Shown here piece after piece: positions 1 to 6,532 of a DNA stretch of 13,551 nucleotides (position 1 is its first letter; each line of letters begins with the position of its first letter). This stretch comes from Clostridia bacterium (GTDB lineage: Bacteria; Bacillota_A; Clostridia; Lachnospirales; Cellulosilyticaceae). The notes under the pieces are model-generated. The model was not told the origin of the DNA, did no database searches, and saw only the letters and a list, made by a program, of their open reading frames with translations. A program made the translations under genes and the position numbers. Location: the NCBI GenBank assembly GCA_029239935.1, contig JARBTY010000063.1, positions 1-13,551 on the forward strand, written 5' to 3'.

Positions 1-46
1 ATTCAAGGCTCACTTTACTTCAGTGTTTGGGGTATAGTAGCGTGCC

Positions 47-248
47 GTAAAGAGGGAGGGCATCTGATTCCTTTAGTCCTCGTCTTTTTGAAAACTCTAA
101 GCTCAGAGCTTCATCTAACGCTCCAAACTCTCAGGTAAGAAGTGCACTTACCTGCTCAAACAGCGGAGCTAAGGGCAGATGAAGCTCTTTCGCTAAGACT
201 TTTCTAAAAATCCTGCGGAAGCAGTTTTCAGATGCCCTCGCTCTTTAC
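47..248. repeat. ~200-base imperfect inverted repeat (MITE-like element or long-hairpin RNA)
   Basis: The outer arms, 47-67 and 228-248, are reverse complements over 21 bases with one mismatch. Arms further in, 90-116 and 177-204, are again complementary over most of ~27 bases, sharing an 11-base block (106-116 against 177-187). At the tip CAGGTAAG (132-139) pairs with CTTACCTG (147-154) around a 7-base loop. A small side hairpin, CTGC-GGAA-GCAG (213-224), has a GNRA-type loop. The whole stretch can therefore fold on itself on either strand. No clear target-site duplication abuts the ends; TATAGTA occurs at 33-39 and 261-267 but not adjacent to them. No transposase is present. It may be a non-autonomous mobile repeat or a structured RNA; the sequence alone does not decide. 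Confidence 0.7.
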
Positions 249-360
249 TCTATTTCTATATAGTATAAAATTGCTTTTAGTTGATGTTTTTTGTAAAACA
301 GATAAAGCTTATGAGATTAATAATATTGTAAATCAGTATTCATTTTTTATAGTCTATCTA
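249..360. other. AT-rich spacer with no recognised feature
   Basis: This stretch lies between the inverted repeat and the terminator of the amino-acid transporter operon. I see no reading frame with a start and ribosome site, no RNA gene, and no convincing promoter on either strand. Confidence 0.5.
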
Positions 361-395
361 AAGAAGGCTCAGCAAGATATCCCTTCTTGCCGAGC
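361..395 (-). terminator. Probable intrinsic terminator of the amino-acid ABC operon
   Basis: Read on the minus strand, GCTCGGCAAG (395-386) pairs with CTTGCTGAGC (376-367) over ten pairs, one of them G-U, around a nine-base loop. A weak T-rich tail (CCTTCTTTAG) follows. On the plus strand the same stem has an A-C mismatch, so it fits the minus strand better. It lies 15 bases past the ATPase stop codon. The poor T tract makes it less certain than the other terminators here. Confidence 0.6.
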
Positions 396-409
396 GAATC
401 TAGTATAGA

Positions 410-1096
410 TTATTCCCTATCATACATATGTTCTTTAATAATAACACCTTGGTCGATAGAAACAATTCTATGGGCCACTTTTTTTGCAAAAGCCATATCA
501 TGCGTAATGATAAGCATAGACATACCTTTGCTGCTGAGGCTGGTAATGACTTTGGCTACCTCATCGGTTAAGGCAGGATCCAAAGCGGAAGTTGGTTCAT
601 CAAAACACATAAGCTTTGGTTCTAAGGCTAAGGCACGGCCTATAGCAGCCCTTTGCTTTTGCCCTCCCGAAAGCTCAAAGGGATAGCTGTGTTCTTTATC
701 TGATAATCCAAGGAATCCTAAAATTTCTTGGGCATTATTTATCGCCTCTTTTTCAGTTTGACCTAAAACACGCACAGGTGCTTCAATGATATTTTGTAAG
801 ACGGTCATATGGGGAAATAGATTAAAGTTTTGAAAGACCATACCTATAGACTGTCTGATTTTCATAAGATCATTTTTTGAAGCATAGACCCCATCATGCA
901 GCAGATATTTTCCATCTATGGAGATTGTTCCGCTACTACATTTTTCTAAATAATTGATACTTCTTAGTAGTGTCGTTTTGCCGCCTCCCGAGGGGCCAAC
1001 AATAACTAGAATCTCACCTTTAAATAATTCAAGATCTATCCCTTTCAGCACTTCTGTATTTCCAAAGCTTTTTCTTAAACCTTCTATTTTCAGCAT
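410..1096 (-). CDS. Polar amino-acid ABC transporter, ATP-binding protein (GlnQ/HisP type)
   Basis: This is the cytoplasmic ATPase that powers an amino-acid importer. All nucleotide-binding motifs are visible: Walker A GPSGGGKTT (residues 34-42), Q-loop Gln89 in VFQNFNLFPHMT, signature LSGGQ (142-146), Walker B ending FDEP (165-168), D-loop SALD (170-173) and switch His199 in IITHD. Phe92-Pro95 after the Q-loop and the YPFELSGGQ context are typical of the polar amino-acid subfamily. The ATG has AGGAGG seven bases upstream, and the gene starts 15 bases after the permease stop, so it is the last gene of the operon. At 228 residues it is slightly short: the usual tail after the last strand (about 12 residues, typically ending in FL) is missing. 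The sequence does not show which amino acid is carried; glutamine, cystine, arginine or others are possible. Confidence 0.95.
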   Translation of the reverse strand: MLKIEGLRKSFGNTEVLKGIDLELFKGEILVIVGPSGGGKTTLLRSINYLEKCSSGTISIDGKYLLHDGVYASKNDLMKIRQSIGMVFQNFNLFPHMTVLQNIIEAPVRVLGQTEKEAINNAQEILGFLGLSDKEHSYPFELSGGQKQRAAIGRALALEPKLMCFDEPTSALDPALTDEVAKVITSLSSKGMSMLIITHDMAFAKKVAHRIVSIDQGVIIKEHMYDRE

Positions 1097-1111
1097 AAAT
1101 ACGCCTCCTGC

Positions 1112-1774
1112 TTATTGATAATAGTCATATTTTGTTTCAAAATTTGTCATCAGCTTAGTTAAGAAATAAGTAAGAAAAAGGTAAATGCCAGCTATAATCA
1201 CTAAAGGAAGTAAGGTGGCATCCCTATTGGCAGCTATTTTTCCAACCTTCAGAAGATCATCCAGACCTAAAATATAAACTAAAGCAGTATCTTTAATAAG
1301 CGTAACGACTTCATTACCGACAGGAGGAAGAACTCTTTTAAGCGCCTGGGGAAATACAATCCTAAGAAAAGTATCTTTGGGAGATAATCCTAAAACTTCA
1401 GCTCCCTCATACTGCCCCTTATCAATGGAACGGATACCCGCCCTAAATATCTCCGCAAAATACGCACCGTAGTTCACAGTGATGGCAAAAAGAGCAGCAG
1501 GGAGACGATCCAAGGTGATGCCTATCAAAGGAAGTCCGAAAAAGATAAAGATAATTTGCAGTAAAAGAGGAGTGCCTCTTAGAACCAGTATATATGTACC
1601 TGTAATAGCCTTTAATATTTTCAATTTAGATAATCGCCCTAATGCGATAAGAACGCCTAAGGGAATAGAAAAAATGAGTGTGAGACTAAATATCTGTAAA
1701 GTGATAAGCAGGCCACTTATCACTTGGGGCATAAGCATCTTAAAATAGTCTAAAAAAGTAATGATATTCTCCAA
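1112..1774 (-). CDS. Polar amino-acid ABC transporter, permease (HisM/GlnP type, TTG start)
   Basis: This is the membrane subunit of the importer. The 220-residue protein has about five hydrophobic segments, roughly at residues 17-45, 57-86, 92-108, 155-170 and 188-205. RGTPLLLQ (66-73) and the cytoplasmic EAA loop around EGAEVLGL (123-130) through FPQALKRVLPP (141-151) are hallmarks of the His/Glu/Gln/Arg permease family. The EAA loop docks on the ATPase. The chosen start is TTG, because AAGGAGG sits exactly seven bases upstream and the first ATG in frame, at codon 13, has no ribosome site. With one permease gene and one ATPase gene, the complex probably works with a permease homodimer. The stop is 15 bases before the ATPase start, and the binding-protein gene lies 27 bases upstream. 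Confidence 0.94.
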   Translation of the reverse strand: MENIITFLDYFKMLMPQVISGLLITLQIFSLTLIFSIPLGVLIALGRLSKLKILKAITGTYILVLRGTPLLLQIIFIFFGLPLIGITLDRLPAALFAITVNYGAYFAEIFRAGIRSIDKGQYEGAEVLGLSPKDTFLRIVFPQALKRVLPPVGNEVVTLIKDTALVYILGLDDLLKVGKIAANRDATLLPLVIIAGIYLFLTYFLTKLMTNFETKYDYYQ

Positions 1775-1801
1775 TATAGCGCCTCCTTAGTTCCATCAAA
1801 A

Positions 1802-2623
1802 TTATTTAGTAATATCTTCACCAAACCACTTTTCAGAAATGGCTTTAAGGGTGCCATCTGCCTTGAGTTCGGCATATGCTGCATTAAACGCATCTACCAT
1901 ACGTGAATCGCCTTTTCTCATACCAACACCGTATTGCTCATCGCCAAAGTTTTCTTCTAAGATACTGAACTTTTCCTCACCCTTTAAAGTAATGTAATAA
2001 CGAAGAAGAATTTCATCAGCAACCACAGCGTCAAGTCTGCCAGCTTCCAAATCCATTAAGGCTTGGTTATTGTCTTCGAAGGTAGTGGCTTTGCCGCCGT
2101 CAAAGCTTTGATACAGATCGCTATCCTTTTCCATTGCACTTACTGCGCTGGACTCGCTTTGAGCGCCTACCCTTTTGCCGGCTAAGTCAGCCTTAGTTTG
2201 AATGTCAGAATCTGCTAAAGTAACAATGACTTGTTTATTATCTAAATAAGGTACTGAAAAACTTACCTTTTCTTTACGCTCATCTGTAATGGTATAGCCA
2301 TTCCATATTAGGTCAATATTCCCTGCATTTAGTTCTGTTTCTTTCATATCCCAGTTGATAGGCTGAAACTTGATTTCTTTTTCTAATTTCTCACCTATAG
2401 CTTTGGCAATATCAACGTCAAATCCAACAATCTCACCTTTTTCGTCTCTGAAACCCATTGGTGCAAATATGTCGTCTAAGCCAACGATCCAGACTGGCTG
2501 ATCAAGCGTGCTTTCAGCTGTTGTGGGTGTGCTTTTTTTGGGGCTGCAGCCTGCAGTACCTAATACAAGTAAGCTCACTAAAGATAAGGTTATTATTTTT
2601 GTTATTAAATTTTTCATAGTCAT
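1802..2623 (-). CDS. Polar amino-acid ABC transporter, substrate-binding lipoprotein
   Basis: This is the extracellular receptor of the importer. The N-terminus has a charged start (K4, K9), a hydrophobic core (10-22) and a lipobox ending GTAGC, so Cys26 would be lipidated and would anchor the protein to the membrane. A Ser/Thr-rich linker (27-40) leads to a type II periplasmic-binding-protein fold: VGFDVDIAKAIGEKL (66-80), the hinge region DLIWNGYTITDERK (104-117), GKRVGAQSESSA (149-160) and LDAVVADE (197-204). Arg116 and Asp203 are at the positions that usually hold the substrate carboxylate and amino groups, which supports an alpha-amino-acid ligand. The first ATG is preferred over the one two codons later because GGAGGG is eight bases upstream of it. 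As first gene of the operon it has a good promoter at 2673-2701. Confidence 0.95.
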   Translation of the reverse strand: MTMKNLITKIITLSLVSLLVLGTAGCSPKKSTPTTAESTLDQPVWIVGLDDIFAPMGFRDEKGEIVGFDVDIAKAIGEKLEKEIKFQPINWDMKETELNAGNIDLIWNGYTITDERKEKVSFSVPYLDNKQVIVTLADSDIQTKADLAGKRVGAQSESSAVSAMEKDSDLYQSFDGGKATTFEDNNQALMDLEAGRLDAVVADEILLRYYITLKGEEKFSILEENFGDEQYGVGMRKGDSRMVDAFNAAYAELKADGTLKAISEKWFGEDITK

Positions 2624-2672
2624 TTGACATACCCTCCAGTATACAGTTATTAATCACATAAAATCCTTGTAT

Positions 2673-2701
2673 AGTTTAACGTGATAAAGCGATAAAGTCA
2701 A
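2673..2701 (-). promoter_or_regulatory. SigA-type promoter of the amino-acid ABC operon
   Basis: On the minus strand TTGACT (2701-2696) is followed after 17 bases by TAAACT (2678-2673), which matches the -10 consensus at four of six positions. It lies about 50 bases upstream of the binding-protein ATG. ATCAC (2653-2657) and GTGAT (2681-2685) form a spaced inverted repeat flanking the -10 element. That could be an operator, but at five bases per arm it may be chance. Confidence 0.65.
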
Positions 2702-2708
2702 TAGGGTT

Positions 2709-2749
2709 AAAAAAAATACTTATGTCATTTTTATTTACATAAGTATTTT
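2709..2749 (-). terminator. Intrinsic terminator of the DUF4340 gene
   Basis: AATACTTATGT (2715-2725) pairs with ACATAAGTATT (2737-2747), and two more A-T pairs extend the stem to 13. Read on the minus strand it is followed by a run of T (2716 down to 2709). It begins 15 bases after the DUF4340 stop and ends eight bases before the -35 box of the ABC operon, so it insulates that promoter. Confidence 0.88.
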
Positions 2750-2763
2750 AATATATAAATAGA

Positions 2764-3717
2764 CTAATTAAGAGGAGTAGTAGCTTCGGATTCCAGGGTA
2801 GGAACTATTTTAAGGCCAGACAAGTCAAAATACGGCATTGTAACGATGTTACCTGAAAGATTAATTTGAGCATAAGAGAGATTTTCGGATTTTATACTAT
2901 CACCTATAGTTAACATAAGAATATCACTATTTTTTAGGGATATCTTCACTTTTACGGTAGGATTATCAAATCCGTACGCACTAAGGAGCTTAGGATCAGC
3001 CTCATCAGTAATAAAATCTTTGATAGTAGAGATCTGTAAGAAATCTATAAGCCTGTTTAAAACACCTTCCTCTAGTCCTTCAGCTGTAAAGCGTATATCA
3101 CCAGAATCGTTGGCAGGAATAATAGTATAGGCAGTACTATTATAGATTAAGTCTATTTTTTCTATATCAGATTGGTTAAAAGATAGTAAAGATTTATCAC
3201 GCCATGAGGTGAGACGTGTATGTATGGATTCAAAGGCTGTTTGCGGCATTGTATAGACTGTATTTGACATAGGGGAATAGACATAGTCATTAAAAGCATC
3301 TGCCGGTATCCCGCGAACGAGTTCGTAAACGTGAGCATCTTTAGTATAGAGTTTAAGGTTTGGAGAAAAGGCATCTATGCCATAATCTGTGAGCTGAGTG
3401 GGTTCAGTATCAATGACTTTAACAAGTGCAGGTTCTTTAAAAGATAAGATAATATTATGAATAAAAAGATTATCTGCTTTTCCTATAATAGGCTTTGAGA
3501 GTTCCCAATCCTCAGAAGATCTTATAACTTCTATTTCTTGGCCAGCTTCGCTAAAAATAATTTTGTTAATATTTGAAGAGGTTTCTGACCATAGAATAGG
3601 GGGAAGGCTTGTGGCCGCAGCAAAAGAGTGGGCATCTTGCCGTTTTTGATAAAAAATAAGTCCGGATATGGATATAAAAAAAACTAAAATAGGAATAAAC
3701 CATCCTTTACGCTTCAT
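2764..3717 (-). CDS. Membrane-anchored DUF4340 domain protein
   Basis: The protein has 317 residues. A short positive N-terminus (MKRKG) and one hydrophobic segment (about 6-23) make an uncleaved anchor, with the rest predicted outside the cell. The body fits DUF4340: a ...W.LSKP segment near 71-76, then two related stretches with a YG-[ILF]-D-x-[FP] turn followed by a beta strand (112-125 and 248-261), and a TIGD segment (270-273). In many bacteria DUF4340 proteins lie beside gliding-type (GldG-like) ABC exporters, but no such genes are next to it here. It is a single-gene unit with its own promoter and terminator. AGAGGTG upstream of the ATG supports the start. No enzymatic residues can be named; a role at the envelope is the most that can be inferred. 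Confidence 0.8.
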   Translation of the reverse strand: MKRKGWFIPILVFFISISGLIFYQKRQDAHSFAAATSLPPILWSETSSNINKIIFSEAGQEIEVIRSSEDWELSKPIIGKADNLFIHNIILSFKEPALVKVIDTEPTQLTDYGIDAFSPNLKLYTKDAHVYELVRGIPADAFNDYVYSPMSNTVYTMPQTAFESIHTRLTSWRDKSLLSFNQSDIEKIDLIYNSTAYTIIPANDSGDIRFTAEGLEEGVLNRLIDFLQISTIKDFITDEADPKLLSAYGFDNPTVKVKISLKNSDILMLTIGDSIKSENLSYAQINLSGNIVTMPYFDLSGLKIVPTLESEATTPLN

Positions 3718-3760
3718 ATGTACACCTCTGTAGTCTCAATAAGTTATTTGCAACATGAGT

Positions 3761-3769
3761 ATTATATCA
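3761..3769 (-). promoter_or_regulatory. Extended -10 promoter element of the DUF4340 gene
   Basis: On the minus strand TGATATAAT contains a perfect TATAAT with the TG-N extension. It sits about 45 bases upstream of the DUF4340 ATG. No good -35 box lies 17 bases further up, which is common for extended -10 promoters. Confidence 0.55.
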
Positions 3770-3831
3770 TATCTGACAGGATATGGAAGTACAAATTACT
3801 TACAGGATTATAAAAAATAAAAGACAAAATA

Positions 3832-3861
3832 GATATTTTTTCTTTACATATATCATATAAA
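3832..3861 (+). promoter_or_regulatory. Possible SigE-type (mother-cell) promoter of the CotS-like gene
   Basis: GATATTT (3832-3838) resembles the SigE -35 element and CATATAAA (3854-3861) the -10 element CATACANT, with 16 bases between ATATT and CATA. The spacing nearly matches that of the better candidate before sipL. The region is very AT-rich, so this may be chance. Confidence 0.35.
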
Positions 3862-3924
3862 TAAGAAGACGATAATTAACTCAACACGTATTAATATGAA
3901 TATTGCATGAAAAGGGGTGAAGAA

Positions 3925-4917
3925 ATGAGGACATTAAATAAAGACATAATCTCTCAATATGATATAAGTATAAAAAAATATCAATATATAAGAAGCACTT
4001 ATTATTTAGATACAAATAAAGGGAGATTTTTATTAAGAAGAGTTGATATCCCTAAAGATCAAATAATCTTTAGTCATGAAGTAGATGTGCAGCTTAGACA
4101 AAACAACTTTAGAAATATCAATCGTATCTATACAACTAAAAAAAGAAGCCCCTATGCTGTTTATGGTGAACAGATGTATATCATGCAAAGCTACATAGAA
4201 GGAGAGGAAACTGATTTTAAGGATTTTGAAGATCTGAAAAATACTATTTATGTATTGGCAGAGCTGCATAAGGCTGCCCAAAATATAACGAGTAAGGTAA
4301 AAAACGCCGAAAGTGCAACCGTTAAAAACCTTTATGAATACTATACTAAAAGAAATATTCAAAACACTAAATTGAAGCGACGTATAACAACACTGAAACA
4401 AAAATCAAAGTTTGAGATTATGTTTCTAGACAGCTGTAATCATTATACAAGACTAGAAGAAATGGCTTTAGGTGGGATAAGCAGAGACCTCGGCGAAAAG
4501 CTTATCCATACAGTAAGACAAAATCAGACAATAGCCCATAAGGATTATACTTATCACACCGTAAACAAAACTAATAAAGGAGAATACATAGTCAGTAATA
4601 TAGATATATGTAACTACGACATTCAAATGATGGATCTGGCACATATTTTAGGCAGAATCATGCAGAAAAATGAATGGGATGTTAATATTTTATATGCACT
4701 GATTAAAGCCTATGACAGCAGAAACACCTTATTAAAAGAAGAATTTCAGATGCTAAAGGCAATGATGATTTATCCCGAGAAATACAACGGGATATGCACA
4801 AAGTATTTGGGATCAAAACGACGATGGAACTATAGTATGTTTGAGCAGAAGTGGCAGAATATGGTTGTCTATATGGATAATCAATTGGAAGCAGCCAAAA
4901 CAATCAACTCGTGGTGA
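3925..4917 (+). CDS. CotS-like spore coat protein with an aminoglycoside-phosphotransferase/kinase fold
   Basis: The start at 3925 is preferred over an in-frame ATG at 3907, because AAGGGGTGA lies four to five bases before 3925 but inside the longer frame. This gives 330 residues. Early features match the CotS/YutH/YsxE coat family: YxIRSTYYLDTNKGRFLLRR (residues 21-39), then a second small-lobe segment with YIMQSYIEGEE (85-95), an LxELHKAAQ helix (111-119), and a catalytic-loop-like segment AHKDYTYHTVN (204-214) followed by NIDIC (225-229) and MDLAHILG (236-243). Family members sit in the spore coat made in the mother cell. Two usual kinase residues are altered: the beta-3 lysine position reads RR (38-39), and the Asn expected five residues after the catalytic-loop Asp207 is Thr212. 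It may therefore be a structural pseudokinase. It is transcribed alone, between a divergent DUF4340 gene and its own terminator. Confidence 0.8.
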   Translation: MRTLNKDIISQYDISIKKYQYIRSTYYLDTNKGRFLLRRVDIPKDQIIFSHEVDVQLRQNNFRNINRIYTTKKRSPYAVYGEQMYIMQSYIEGEETDFKDFEDLKNTIYVLAELHKAAQNITSKVKNAESATVKNLYEYYTKRNIQNTKLKRRITTLKQKSKFEIMFLDSCNHYTRLEEMALGGISRDLGEKLIHTVRQNQTIAHKDYTYHTVNKTNKGEYIVSNIDICNYDIQMMDLAHILGRIMQKNEWDVNILYALIKAYDSRNTLLKEEFQMLKAMMIYPEKYNGICTKYLGSKRRWNYSMFEQKWQNMVVYMDNQLEAAKTINSW

Positions 4918-4949
4918 ATAAGCCTCTAACAATAGAGGCTTATTTTATT
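4917..4949 (+). terminator. Intrinsic terminator of the CotS-like gene
   Basis: AATAAGCCTCTA (4917-4928) pairs perfectly with TAGAGGCTTATT (4933-4944) around the loop ACAA, and T-rich sequence follows. The stem begins on the last base of the stop codon. The T tail runs into the -35 box of the next promoter. Confidence 0.92.
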
Positions 4950-4975
4950 GACATTTTATACTTACAGGGTAAAAT
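4948..4975 (+). promoter_or_regulatory. SigA-type promoter of the PEGA protein gene
   Basis: A perfect TTGACA (4948-4953) is followed after 16 bases by TAAAAT (4970-4975), which matches the -10 consensus at five of six positions. Transcription would begin near 4982, giving a leader of roughly 40 bases before the GTG start at 5020. Confidence 0.7.
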
Positions 4976-5019
4976 GAATATAGGGCAGTCAAATCATCTC
5001 ATAAAAAAGGAGTGATAAA

Positions 5020-6348
5020 GTGAGAAAAGACAATAAAACATTCGTTAAAAGTATGATTATTACTTCAGTCATAGGTTTTAGTGTCCTTATGATTATGATG
5101 TTTGTAGGTATAAAATATTATGTAGACAAAAGTGGGACAAGTAATAGTGTACAAGCTGCTAGTTTAGCAGACAAGCAAGAGACAAAAGTTGAATATAGTA
5201 CGACAGTGCTTGCCTTAGTCAAACAAATTACACAAGAAAAACTAGTGGCGTTTGATATAGAGACAAAACAGATGATGTATAAAAGTATAACCGTATCAAC
5301 CAAAGTAAGTGATGGATATGGGGGAGTGATTCCTCTGGCATCCATAAAGGAAGGGGATATTGTAGAAGTTGTTTTTCAAACAGACAAAGAAAAAATCCTA
5401 TCCATTAATAAAACATCAAGGAGCTGGATCAAACCAGATTTGACAGGTATCAAGATCAATACAGCAGACAATCAGGTGATTATAGGTAAAAAACCTTATA
5501 AGTATACAAAAGATACTCTAATCTTTAAAGAAAATAACAGGCAAATAAGTCCAACATTTTTAGGGGAGTATGACCTATTAGAACTTCAAGGGGTAGGCGA
5601 TGATATTTGGAGTATAAAGATATTAAAGAGTGCCTCAAGTCTTCAGATTTTAGACTTTCCGACGGAAGAAGGAATGTTAGAAATAGACAGAACAAGGATG
5701 ATTCCCCTCAAAGACCTAGAAGAACCGATAAAGCTTACAGCGGGTAAGCATAAAATACTTATTACGATGAAAGGGTATGAACCTGTTACAACAGAAATAG
5801 AGCTTATTCCAGAAGAGAATTATGTAATTTCACTAAAAGATATAAAAGAGGCATTTACAGATTTAAACGTTATAGTAACTAATACAGTTACAGACTATAC
5901 AGTACAGATAGCAGATAAGACCTATGCAAAAGGTGAAAAAATCTCCCTTAAGCAAGACAAGTATACAGTGCTTATCAAGGCAGAAGGCTATAAAGACTGG
6001 GAACAGGAACTAGAACTTGATCAAACTACATATGATCTAAAAGTTACTTTGGAGCAGATAATAGATGAAACAAATGTACCTGACACAGGTAATGAGGGAA
6101 ATGTTGATAACGGTACAGAAACTTCAAACGCTTCTTATACGATTAATATTTCAACAGATCCATCGGCAGCCTATGTGTATATTGGAGGGGTCTATAAAGG
6201 GCAAACGCCTTTTAAAACCACTCTTCCGGTAGGGGATTATACAGTATCATTGGAAAAGAAAGGTTATGAGACCTACAATACAACGATTATTATAGATAAC
6301 AGTGATAATCAAAATAGCTTTTTATATCACCTAACACCAACAGAGTAA
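5020..6348 (+). CDS. Single-pass membrane protein with three PEGA repeats
   Basis: The 442-residue protein begins with GTG, supported by AAGGAGTGAT five bases upstream; the next ATG in frame lies at codon 12 without such a site. One transmembrane segment (about 11-34) puts the remainder outside the membrane. Residues 60-205 form an unassigned beta-rich region with ASIKEGDIVEVVFQ (107-120), reminiscent of a small barrel. Three PEGA-type repeats follow, near 207-275, 281-347 and 372-438. They share a core of the form 'L-x-x-G-x-[YH]-x-[VI]-x-[VIL]-x-x-x-GY', as in AGKHKILITMKGYE, KQDKYTVLIKAEGYK and PVGDYTVSLEKKGYE. An Asn/Gly/Thr-rich linker (349-371) separates repeats two and three. PEGA repeats are found in surface proteins, where they are thought to mediate binding. 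The gene stands between spore genes, but its promoter is SigA-like, so a spore role is only a guess. Confidence 0.85.
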   Translation: MRKDNKTFVKSMIITSVIGFSVLMIMMFVGIKYYVDKSGTSNSVQAASLADKQETKVEYSTTVLALVKQITQEKLVAFDIETKQMMYKSITVSTKVSDGYGGVIPLASIKEGDIVEVVFQTDKEKILSINKTSRSWIKPDLTGIKINTADNQVIIGKKPYKYTKDTLIFKENNRQISPTFLGEYDLLELQGVGDDIWSIKILKSASSLQILDFPTEEGMLEIDRTRMIPLKDLEEPIKLTAGKHKILITMKGYEPVTTEIELIPEENYVISLKDIKEAFTDLNVIVTNTVTDYTVQIADKTYAKGEKISLKQDKYTVLIKAEGYKDWEQELELDQTTYDLKVTLEQIIDETNVPDTGNEGNVDNGTETSNASYTINISTDPSAAYVYIGGVYKGQTPFKTTLPVGDYTVSLEKKGYETYNTTIIIDNSDNQNSFLYHLTPTE

Positions 6349-6372
6349 AAAAGACTAGAAAATAGGAGACAG

Positions 6373-6411
6373 ACAAAAAAGTACTAGATCGGGGATCTAG
6401 TGCTTTTTTGT
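6373..6411 (+). terminator. Intrinsic terminator of the PEGA protein gene
   Basis: A near-perfect stem of about 19 pairs runs from 6373-6390 to 6394-6411 with a GGG loop and one G-T pair. Its base is A6/T6, so it could end transcription from either side. It starts 24 bases after the stop codon. Confidence 0.92.
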
Positions 6412-6532
6412 TATGTGACAATCGAAGAGAGGCACGAACAAATGATAAATATAAAACCTATAAAAGGAGAATAGGACTAGTTAAAACATAATAAACATAG
6501 TAATAAATAGAGGCTAGAAGAGGTGTTAAACT

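Noticed and set aside
1..135. Frame open from the window edge to a stop at 133-135 on the plus strand
   Set aside because: It has no visible start, the peptide resembles no family I know, and it runs through the left arm of the inverted repeat, so chance is the better explanation.
3907..3924. ATG at 3907 as start of the CotS-like gene
   Set aside because: The AAGGGGTGA ribosome site lies downstream of it and is placed correctly for the ATG at 3925.
4975..5006. SigG-like promoter (TGAATA, then CATAAAA) before the PEGA gene
   Set aside because: The spacer is 19 bases and the transcript would start at or inside the ribosome site; the TTGACA promoter upstream is better.
6442..6474. Ten-codon frame with a GAGAGG sequence upstream, a possible leader peptide before yabG
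   Set aside because: It is too short, has no regulatory codon run and no attenuator hairpin following it.
6476..6504. SigK-like promoter (AC, then CATAGTAAT) before yabG
   Set aside because: YabG is SigK-dependent in B. subtilis, but the -10 match is imperfect, the spacer is 18 bases and similar AT-rich strings are frequent nearby.
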